A DNA stretch of 64,000 nt from Roseiarcus sp035606915 (GTDB lineage: Bacteria > Pseudomonadota > Alphaproteobacteria > Rhizobiales > Beijerinckiaceae), in the NCBI GenBank assembly GCA_035606915.1, contig DATNDU010000084.1:22759-86758 (forward strand), given 5' to 3'. The notes beneath the pieces are model-generated. The model was given only the letters and a program-made list of their open reading frames with translations, was not told the DNA's origin and searched no databases. This document shows, in pieces, positions 8,950-16,323 of this stretch (position 1 is its first letter; every line of letters begins with the position of its first letter). The position numbers and the translations under genes were made by a program.

Positions 8950-9570
8950 ATGCCGCAGCTTGTCATCGACGTCGTCAGCGACGTGGTCTGTCCCTGGTGC
9001 TATATCGGCAAAAGGCGGCTGGAGGCGGCACTGAAAGGCGCAGGCGAGACGCTAATCCGCTGGCGCCCGTTCCAGCTCGATGCGACGATTCCCGCCGCAG
9101 GGCTCGACCGCCAAGCCTATATGCGGGCCAAATTCGGCGACGGGGCGCGCCTCGACGAGGTTCACGCCCGGCTCAAGGGGCTTGGCGAGGAGGTCGGCGT
9201 CGCCTTCGATTTCGAGGCGATTGCCCGCTCCCCCAACACGCTCGACGCGCATCGGCTGATCCGCTTCGCCACCGAGGCCGGCGTCGCCGACGCGATGACC
9301 GAGCGGCTGTTCGCCGATTATTTCGAGCACGGCCGCGACATCGGCGACCGCACGGTGCTCAACGAGGCGGCGCTCGCCTGCGGGCTCGGCGACGTGACTG
9401 CCCGGCTCGCCGGCGAGGAAGGTGCGCAGGAGGTAGGCGAGGAGATCGCGGCGGCGCAGCGCATGGGCGTCGAGGGCGTGCCGTTCTTCATTCTCGCCGA
9501 GAAATATGTGCTTTCTGGCGCGCAATCGGTCGAGGTGTTCGAGCAGGCGCTCGCGCAGGCGCGCGGCTGA
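8950..9570 (+). CDS. FrnE-like DsbA family oxidoreductase
   Basis: 206 residues. The redox motif CPWC lies at about residues 15-18 inside VVSDVVCPWCYIGKRRLE. The C-terminal half has GVEGVPFFILAEKYVLSGAQ with the cis-proline typical of the thioredoxin fold. No signal peptide is seen, consistent with cytoplasmic FrnE/2-hydroxychromene-2-carboxylate-isomerase-like members. A role in thiol-disulphide exchange is inferred from the family. Its stop codon overlaps the ATG of the acetyltransferase gene at 9570, so the two are probably co-translated. Confidence 0.88.
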   Translation: MPQLVIDVVSDVVCPWCYIGKRRLEAALKGAGETLIRWRPFQLDATIPAAGLDRQAYMRAKFGDGARLDEVHARLKGLGEEVGVAFDFEAIARSPNTLDAHRLIRFATEAGVADAMTERLFADYFEHGRDIGDRTVLNEAALACGLGDVTARLAGEEGAQEVGEEIAAAQRMGVEGVPFFILAEKYVLSGAQSVEVFEQALAQARG

Positions 9571-10538
9571 TGCGGATCGAGGCCGGCGATCTCGCCGATC
9601 CCCGCCTGCTGACGCTGCTGGCGGCCCATCTCGCGCAATGCCGCGGCGAGACGGCGGCAGGCAGCGCCCATGCGCTCGACGTCACCGGGTTGGCAGCGCC
9701 CGACATCGACGTCTTCGCCGGCTTCGACGGCGAGACATTGGTCGCCGCCGGCGCGCTGAAGCGGCTCGGCGACGGACGCGGCGAGGTGAAATCGATGCAC
9801 ACCAGCGCCGATTATCGCCGTTCCGGCGCCGGCGCGGCGATGCTCGCCCATATCGTCAGCCAGGCTGTGCGCACGGGGCTCAAGCGGCTGAGCCTGGAGA
9901 CCGGCTCGTGGGACTTCTTCCATCCCGCGCGCCGACTCTACCGCCGCTTCGGCTTTCGCGATTGCCCGCCGTTTTCGCCCTACAAGGCCGACCGCAACAG
10001 CCTGTTCATGACCCTCAACCTCGGCGACGCGACGCCGCTGGCGGCGACCCGCATGGCGGCGGAGGCCGATCTGGCGGCCATCCTCGCCATCTACAATGCC
10101 ATCATCGCCACCTCGACCGCGGTCTATCGCGACGACCCGGTGACGCTAGAAGAACGCACCGACTGGCTGCATGCGCGCCAGGCGGCGGGCTTTCCGACGA
10201 TCGTCGCCGAGCGCGGCGGCGAGGTCCTGGGCTTTGCCTCCTACGGCCAATGGCGCGGCGCGTTTCCGGGCTATAGGCACAGCGTCGAGCACAGCGTGCA
10301 TGTCGGCGAAGCCGCGCGCGGGCTGGGGCTCGGCGCGGCGCTGATGGGGCATTTGCTCGATCTGGCGCGCGAGGCCGGCGTGCATGTCATGGTCGGCGCG
10401 GTCGACGCCGACAATGCGGGTTCGCTGCGCTTCCACGGCAAGCTCGGCTTCACTGAGGCCGCGCATTTCCACGAGGTCGGCCGCAAATTCGGCCGCTGGC
10501 TCGATCTGGTGTTCGTGGAGAAGGTTTTTCCGGCCTGA
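9570..10538 (+). CDS. Two-domain GNAT acetyltransferase (fusion)
   Basis: 322 residues with two complete GNAT folds. Domain 1 (about 1-145) has GEVKSMHTSADYRRSGAGAAML and ARRLYRRFGF, like YsnE-type acetyltransferases. Domain 2 (about 155-322) begins with AILAIYNAIIA, STAVYRDDPVTLEERTDWL and ends with GLGLGAALMGHLL and GSLRFHGKLGF, the pattern of phosphinothricin/methionine-sulfoximine N-acetyltransferases (Pat/MddA). These usually occur as separate proteins. The ATG overlaps the stop of the upstream DsbA-like gene. Acceptors are not known; domain 2 probably acetylates small amino-acid analogues. Confidence 0.85.
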   Translation: MRIEAGDLADPRLLTLLAAHLAQCRGETAAGSAHALDVTGLAAPDIDVFAGFDGETLVAAGALKRLGDGRGEVKSMHTSADYRRSGAGAAMLAHIVSQAVRTGLKRLSLETGSWDFFHPARRLYRRFGFRDCPPFSPYKADRNSLFMTLNLGDATPLAATRMAAEADLAAILAIYNAIIATSTAVYRDDPVTLEERTDWLHARQAAGFPTIVAERGGEVLGFASYGQWRGAFPGYRHSVEHSVHVGEAARGLGLGAALMGHLLDLAREAGVHVMVGAVDADNAGSLRFHGKLGFTEAAHFHEVGRKFGRWLDLVFVEKVFPA

Positions 10539-10545
10539 GCGCGCT

Positions 10546-11724
10546 TCACGCGCCCGGAAAATCCTCCAGCCTGCCGACCAGCGGCTTGCGCGTCTCGCGC
10601 AGCTTCTCCCCCACCTTCTCGACGGCGCGCATCGTGCGCAGCGCATTGCCGTTGGCGATCTTGGCGATGTCGGCCTCGGAGAAGCCGCGCTTCATCAATT
10701 CGGCGACCAGATGCGGGAAGCGGCCGACATGCTCCAGCCCCAGCGGCTGCGGACCGCCGAAAAAGTCCGAGCCGATGCCAACGTGATCGAGCCCCGCCGT
10801 CTCGACGAGATAGACGACGTGGTCAGCGACCTCTTCGAGCCTCGCCTTGGGCGCCGCCCCGTGGCGGGTCTCGATCTCCTTGAGTTGCGCCTTCGGGTCG
10901 CTGGCCAGCGGCGCCTTGCCATAGGCGTCGCGCGAGCGCTTCAGCCAATCGCGCAGGGGCTGGCTGACGAAGCCCGGCACGAAGGTCGCCATGACCAATC
11001 CGCCATTGTCCTTCAGCCGCTTAAGCACGTCGTCGGGGGCGTTGCGCGGGTGGTCGCAGAGCGAATAGGCGTTGGAGTGGGAGAGGAACACCGGCGCCTC
11101 GCTGACGTCGAGCAACATGCGAATTCCGGTATGGCTGACATGGGCGCCGTCGACGATCATGCCGAGCCGGTTGCATTCGGCGATGACGGCGCGGCCGAAG
11201 GCGTTGAAGCCGTTGTGGCGCGGCGCGTCGGTGGCGGAATCGACCCAATCCAGCGTCTCGTTGTGGCAGGGGATCAGCATGCGCGCCCCGGCGGTATGCC
11301 AGACCCGCAGCGGCCCGAGCGAATTCTCCAGCCCGACGCCGCCCTCGATGACGATGAAGGAGGCGATCTTGTCGGCCTTGCGCGCCTTGGCGAAATCCGC
11401 CGCCGAACGTGCGGGATAAAACACGTCCGGATGCGCCTGCTCGATGCGAAGGATGGTGTCGATCATCTCCAGCGTGGTGCGCGCCGGATGCGGCGAACCC
11501 GTCGGCTGGAAGGCCGACCAGAACTGCGCCCCGACGCGGCCTTCGCGCAGGCGCGGAATATCGGTGTCGGCGCGCTCGTGGACGATCGCCAGATTATAGG
11601 CGACGACGTCGCCGCGCGCCGCCGCGTCCTGGCGGATCACCCAGGGCAGGTCGTTGTGGCCGTCGAAGATCGGCGCACGTTCGAGCGCGGCTTTCGCCAG
11701 ATCGAGAAAATGCGAATTGTCCAT
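10546..11724 (-). CDS. Membrane (renal-type) dipeptidase, peptidase family M19
   Basis: 392 residues. DGHNDLPW near the N-terminus supplies the first zinc ligands (HxD). Also present are IEGGVGLENSLGPLRVWH with the bridging glutamate, LTHNE-like CHNETLDWVDSA, DGAHVSHTGIRMLLD, SHSNAYSLCDHPRN, and a C-terminal GIGSDFFGG. These are the binuclear zinc signatures of M19, which hydrolyse dipeptides including D-residue forms. The ATG at 11724 is chosen over a GTG at 11760 because GGAGG lies upstream. It converges with the double GNAT gene, leaving 7 bases. Confidence 0.9.
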   Translation of the reverse strand: MDNSHFLDLAKAALERAPIFDGHNDLPWVIRQDAAARGDVVAYNLAIVHERADTDIPRLREGRVGAQFWSAFQPTGSPHPARTTLEMIDTILRIEQAHPDVFYPARSAADFAKARKADKIASFIVIEGGVGLENSLGPLRVWHTAGARMLIPCHNETLDWVDSATDAPRHNGFNAFGRAVIAECNRLGMIVDGAHVSHTGIRMLLDVSEAPVFLSHSNAYSLCDHPRNAPDDVLKRLKDNGGLVMATFVPGFVSQPLRDWLKRSRDAYGKAPLASDPKAQLKEIETRHGAAPKARLEEVADHVVYLVETAGLDHVGIGSDFFGGPQPLGLEHVGRFPHLVAELMKRGFSEADIAKIANGNALRTMRAVEKVGEKLRETRKPLVGRLEDFPGA

Positions 11725-11842
11725 GCCGCAAAAGCCTCCGTCGCGCTGGGAGAAAAGCACTTATGGCCGGGCGAAGAAAGGGGCACCCTCTTGACGCGCC
11801 GGCCGCGGCGGCGCCCCATTCCCCGGCGCGAGGGGGGATAAC

Positions 11843-13105
11843 ATGTTCGAGCTGATGGGAGCACGGCGCTTCGCGCCGCTGTTCTGGTGCCAGTTTCTGT
11901 CGGCGTTCAACGACAATTACGTGCGCCAGATGCTGGCGCTGCTGATCCTGTTCAAGTTCGGCGGCGGCGACGAGGGCGCCAAGATCCAGCTCGCTGTGGC
12001 GCTGTTCGCGCTGCCGGCGATCCCGCTGTCGCCGATCGGCGGCGAGATCGCCGACGCCAACGACAAGGCGGCGATCGCACGCAAGCTCAAGTTGGCCGAA
12101 ATCTTCGTGCAAGGCATCGCCGCCGTCGGCTTTCTGACCTCCTCGCTCGCCCTGCTCTATCTGGCGCTGTTCGGCCTCGGCGTGATCGCGGCTTTGTTTG
12201 GTCCGATCAAATACGGCATCCTGCCCGATCATCTGCGCAAGGAGGAACTCGTCGCCGGCAACGCGCTGGTCGAGGGCGCGACCTTCGCCGCCATCATCTG
12301 CGGCCTGGTGTTTGGCGGCTATGCGGCGGCGCGTGGGCGCTCGGGCGTCTCGGTGGTGCTGCAACTGGGGCTCGTCGCCAGCGCCTGCTACGCCAGCGCG
12401 CGCTGGATTCCGTCAACCGAGGTCGGCGCGCCGGGGTTGCGGGTCAACTGGAACCCGTTCACCGCGACGCGCGACATCCTGCGCGAACTTCGCGCCAACG
12501 ACAAACAATGGGTGGGGTGTCTGGCCGTCAGTTGGTTCTGGACGGTGGGCGCGCTGACGCTATCGTTGGCGCCGGTCATCATCAAGGCGCGCATCGGCGG
12601 CGGCGTCGAGGTGGAGACGGCGGTCAATCTGTTCTTCGCCGTCGGCGTCGCCGGCGGCTCGCTGCTCGCCGCGCAATTGTCGCACGGCCGCATTCGGCTC
12701 AACCGCGCGCCCTATATGCTCGTCGTCATGGGCGCGATCGCCATCGACCTCGGCCTGGCCACCCACGCCATGCCGCGCGCCAGCGTCGAGATCGGGCCGC
12801 TCGCCTTCTTCACCAGCCCGATCGGCCTGCGCATTGCGCTGGAGATCCTGGTTTATTCCTGCGCCGGCGGCTTGTTCGTGGTGCCGATCTTCGCGGCGGT
12901 GCAGGCGTGGTCGAGCCCCGACCGGCGCGCGCGCGTCATCGGCGCCAACAATACGCTGAACTCGCTGTGCATGGTCGCCGGCACGCTCGCCGCCTCGATC
13001 ATCCTGAAGGTCGCCGGCATCGACGAATCGAGCGCGCTCGCCGGCCTCGGCGGCCTCAACCTGCTGGTGGCCGTCTATGTCTGGCGGCGGTTGCCGCGCA
13101 ACTGA
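11843..13105 (+). CDS. LplT-like MFS transporter (lysophospholipid flippase type)
   Basis: 420 residues with about 12 membrane segments. The start ARRFAPLFWCQFLSAFNDNYVRQMLALLI and the later FGPIKYGILPDHL-KEELVAGNALVEGATF and NNTLNSLCMV are the signatures of the LplT family and of the N-terminal half of Aas-type fusion proteins. LplT moves lysophospholipids inward for re-acylation by Aas. Here the acyltransferase and acyl-ACP synthetase domains are absent and no such gene follows. A good GAGGGGG ribosome site precedes the ATG. It is divergent from the dipeptidase. Confidence 0.85.
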   Translation: MFELMGARRFAPLFWCQFLSAFNDNYVRQMLALLILFKFGGGDEGAKIQLAVALFALPAIPLSPIGGEIADANDKAAIARKLKLAEIFVQGIAAVGFLTSSLALLYLALFGLGVIAALFGPIKYGILPDHLRKEELVAGNALVEGATFAAIICGLVFGGYAAARGRSGVSVVLQLGLVASACYASARWIPSTEVGAPGLRVNWNPFTATRDILRELRANDKQWVGCLAVSWFWTVGALTLSLAPVIIKARIGGGVEVETAVNLFFAVGVAGGSLLAAQLSHGRIRLNRAPYMLVVMGAIAIDLGLATHAMPRASVEIGPLAFFTSPIGLRIALEILVYSCAGGLFVVPIFAAVQAWSSPDRRARVIGANNTLNSLCMVAGTLAASIILKVAGIDESSALAGLGGLNLLVAVYVWRRLPRN

Positions 13106-13114
13106 GGCAATCAA

Positions 13115-13585
13115 TCAGCGGTATCGTTCTTCTTGCGGTTGGTTCCGATCGGGCGGAAACTGCGGTCGATAGCCAGCGCGCCTTCTGCGACGACGCGCCG
13201 GGCGCGCTCGACCTGTCTCCGTCTGATAGGTCAAGAAGCGCCGCTCGAAATCCGAAAGCGTGTCGCTAAGCCGCGCGCTCTCGGCGCCTTTCTCGCGCAG
13301 CGCGCCTATCATTGGCTGCACCCGGCGCAACATCGATTGTTGCAGCCGCTTGGACAGCGCGAGATTCTTGGCGATTTCATCGCGCGACTGTTCGGCGCTC
13401 TCGGCGCGCGCCAGCAACTCGCCGGCGGCAAGCTGAGCCTCGGAGAGCAGGCTCTGGTCGAGCAATGTCGGCGCCGTCGGCGGGCTCGCCCCCACGAAAA
13501 TCGTCAAAGGTGGCGGCTCTTGTTTCGACGCCTTGGTCAGAAACGTGTTCTTCCAAGCGTTCACGGCGTCGTTGGTCAGGCTCAC
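13115..13585 (-). CDS. Hypothetical coiled-coil protein
   Basis: 156 residues, not recognised. The first 40 residues include ASKQEPPPLTIFVGASPPTAP. Residues about 45-110 are a heptad-like helix rich in Leu, Ala and Glu (LLSEAQLAAGELLARAE and similar). The tail from about 125 is very rich in Arg and Pro. No signal peptide or membrane segment is seen. It converges with the LplT-like gene, leaving nine bases between stops. Reading-frame bias looks like the neighbours, so it is probably real. Confidence 0.55.
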   Translation of the reverse strand: MSLTNDAVNAWKNTFLTKASKQEPPPLTIFVGASPPTAPTLLDQSLLSEAQLAAGELLARAESAEQSRDEIAKNLALSKRLQQSMLRRVQPMIGALREKGAESARLSDTLSDFERRFLTYQTETGRARPARRRRRRAGYRPQFPPDRNQPQEERYR

Positions 13586-13762
13586 CTGAATATCCTCTCG
13601 GGAACAATCCTCTAAATTTGAACCAATTCACACAGTCAAATTCGGGCCACGCTTAAACATAGCAGCGGCTTAATCGTAATGAGCGGCTTTTAACTTTTAG
13701 CGGTTAATGCGAAGACGGCGCGCAAACTCGCGCCGGCGCCGATAAAAGCGTAATTCTGCGCC

Positions 13763-16147
13763 TCACGCCACCGATGAGGCGGTGATCGCCCGCGGCCCCG
13801 GCGGCGTCTTGGGGATCGTCACCAGCACCACGGTGCCCTCGCCGAAACGCGAGGAGACGTTGAGCGAGCCGCCGTGCAGTTCCGCATAAGAGCGCGCGAT
13901 GGCGAGGCCGAGCCCGGAGCCCTTCATGCCATTGGCCATCGCCTTGCTGGCCTGCTCGAACGGCCGCCCGAGGCGGGCGAGATCGTGCTCGGGGATGCCG
14001 GGGCCGTCGTCCTCGACATAGAAATAGATATGCTCGCGGAAGCTCTGCGCACCGATCGACACCGAACCGCCGCGCGGCGCGAATTTGACCGCGTTTCTCG
14101 CCAGCGTCGTCAGCACCCGCGCCACCGCCGCGCGGTCGGCGTGCAGCGCCGACGACGGCTCGACCTCGACGCGCAACGCGATCCCCTTTTCGCGTGCGAC
14201 GCCCGCCACGTCGGCGACCGCGCTCTCCACCGCCTCGATCGCCGGGAATTTCTGATAGTGAAGCTGGATGCGGCCGGATTCGAGGTTTGACATCGCCAGC
14301 ACGTCGTCGAACACTTTGAGCAGCGACTGGCCGCTGTCGAAGATGTTGGCGGAATAGTCGAGATATTTGGTCGCCAATGGCCCCAGCGTCTGGCAGCGCA
14401 TCATGTCGGAGAAGCCGATGATGGCGTTGAGCGGGGTGCGCAGTTCGTGGCCCATATTGGCGAGGAACTCGGCCTTGGCGCGGTTGGCGGTCTCCGCCTT
14501 GGCCTTCTCCTCCAGGTAGCCTTTGGCGAGTTCGGCCATCTGCTGCGCCTGCGCCTCCAGCGAGCGGCGGCTCTGGTTGAGTTGCGCCACCGTCTGCAAC
14601 AGCAGGCGCTCGGATTTCTGCAACTCCTCCTCGTTCTGTTTGATGGCGGTAATGTCGGTGCCGACCGAGACATAGCCGCCATCGCGCGTGCGTCGCTCGT
14701 TGACTTGCAACCAGCGCCCGTCCGAGAGCGCCGCCTGATAGGTGCGAGAACGTCCGTCCGGCGGCGCGGGATCGCCGGGGTTGACGATGATCTGGTTGGA
14801 GATGACCGGCGCCTGTCCGAGCCGCGCCAGCTCCGCGTAATGCGCGCCGGCGCGGACGGAATCGGTCGGCAGGTTGTGCAAGTGTTGATATTTGGAGTTG
14901 CACAGCACCAACCGGTTGCTGGAATCCCATAGTACGAAGGCTTCCGAGATCGCCTCGATGGCGTCGCGCAGCCGCTGGTCGGCGGTGGCGAGCACTTCCG
15001 CCTCCTGCATGCGGTCGCTGACGTCGACCGCGATGCCGATGAGCCGGCGGCGGCGGTCATTCTCGATGATCTCGGCGCGCAGATCGACCCAGATCCATTC
15101 GCCTTCTCCGCGGCGCAGTCGGCATTGGAAAGCGATCGGCCCCAGCGGCGCTGCGCGAGCGATCTCGGCGATCGATTCCAGCGTCGGGTCGTCGGGGTGC
15201 AGAAGCCGCGCCACGTCGGCGAGGCGTAGCGTCGCACTGCCTTGCGGCGCGCCGACGAGATCGAACATCGAGGCCGACCAACTGATGTGCCCGTCGCCGA
15301 GGTCCCAGGTCCACAACCCGCAGCGGCCGTGGCGCAACGCCATGTCGAGGCTGGCGCGTCTGGCGGCGGCGAGCTTGGCCTTCTCGCGCGCCCGCAGCGC
15401 ATCGAGCCAGAACGCCGCCGCGCTGCCGGTCAGAATAAGGACCACCGCCGCCATCAGCGCCGCCAGCACGCGCGCGCTGGCGCGCCAGTCCGCCAGCATC
15501 TCGCGCTCGCTGGCGATCAGCACCACCTGCCCGCGACCCTGGGCCAGCGTGCGCAGCGCCGCGTAACTGTCGACGCCGGCGGGCGCCTCGACCCGCATCG
15601 CGCCGGCCTTGTCGCCGAACAGCGGCAGCAGCGCATTGCCGCCGAGCGCCTCGGCGAGCGTCGCCGGCCGCGCGCCGCGCTCCGGCCAGGCGGCGCGCAC
15701 CGCGCCCTTGGAATCCGTGAACAAGGCGACGCCGATATCGTTTTCCCGGCGGTCGAGGACGCGGGCGAGCAACGCTTGCGGATCCGCCGTGGGCGCCTCC
15801 TGGAACCCGTCGTCGAGCTTGCGCACGAGGTCGCCGGCGCGAAGATCGAGCATCCGGGCCGACAGTTCCAGCGCCGCCAGCCGCGAGCGCTCCAGCCGCC
15901 ACGTCACCACGCCAGCGATGAGGATCAGGATGAGCGCGGCCGAGATCGGCCCCGCATATCCCATCGCCTGACGCACCCTCGTCCGCATCCTTTTCAAGCG
16001 CCCCCCAATGCGCTTAAGGGCGCGTGGTTTCCGCGGGACGTCGAGCACAAAAGACTCCCCCGCAGCCGCGCCCACGCGCGTCATGCACGACCCCGTCGAT
16101 GTTGATGACTTCGGCGCAACTCGCACGCAAAACCGAATCACAGACAT
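13763..16147 (-). CDS. Membrane sensor histidine kinase with PAS domains
   Basis: Up to 794 residues. Two membrane segments (about 65-85 and 240-262) enclose a periplasmic sensor part. A PAS/PAC unit with GEWIWVDLRAEII is followed by a second PAS unit (ISEAFVLWDSSNRLVLCNSKY). A coiled coil then leads into HisKA with GHELRTPLNAIIGFSDMM (His567 counted from 16147) and an HATPase domain with ARNAVKFAPRGG, DDGPGIP and GSGLGLAIARSYAELHGG. It lacks a receiver domain. The second PAS plus kinase half resembles PleC/PdhS-type kinases, but the pathway is not shown. Starts at 16147, 16084 and 15988 are all possible. Confidence 0.87.
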   Translation of the reverse strand: MSVIRFCVRVAPKSSTSTGSCMTRVGAAAGESFVLDVPRKPRALKRIGGRLKRMRTRVRQAMGYAGPISAALILILIAGVVTWRLERSRLAALELSARMLDLRAGDLVRKLDDGFQEAPTADPQALLARVLDRRENDIGVALFTDSKGAVRAAWPERGARPATLAEALGGNALLPLFGDKAGAMRVEAPAGVDSYAALRTLAQGRGQVVLIASEREMLADWRASARVLAALMAAVVLILTGSAAAFWLDALRAREKAKLAAARRASLDMALRHGRCGLWTWDLGDGHISWSASMFDLVGAPQGSATLRLADVARLLHPDDPTLESIAEIARAAPLGPIAFQCRLRRGEGEWIWVDLRAEIIENDRRRRLIGIAVDVSDRMQEAEVLATADQRLRDAIEAISEAFVLWDSSNRLVLCNSKYQHLHNLPTDSVRAGAHYAELARLGQAPVISNQIIVNPGDPAPPDGRSRTYQAALSDGRWLQVNERRTRDGGYVSVGTDITAIKQNEEELQKSERLLLQTVAQLNQSRRSLEAQAQQMAELAKGYLEEKAKAETANRAKAEFLANMGHELRTPLNAIIGFSDMMRCQTLGPLATKYLDYSANIFDSGQSLLKVFDDVLAMSNLESGRIQLHYQKFPAIEAVESAVADVAGVAREKGIALRVEVEPSSALHADRAAVARVLTTLARNAVKFAPRGGSVSIGAQSFREHIYFYVEDDGPGIPEHDLARLGRPFEQASKAMANGMKGSGLGLAIARSYAELHGGSLNVSSRFGEGTVVLVTIPKTPPGPRAITASSVA

Positions 16148-16323
16148 AAGAATCCCAGCCGGATTCTTTGTCCAGGGAATTGTCGCGGCGGCTCCAAAAA
16201 TCCCGCCGCCGCGGCGCCCCGGACACGCCCTTACCGCATCATATCGAGGCTCGGTGATCGGAAACGATCATCGCCTCATGTCAAAGCTCGAAGCGCCCGC
16301 ACCTTTGCGCGCAATATATGGCC

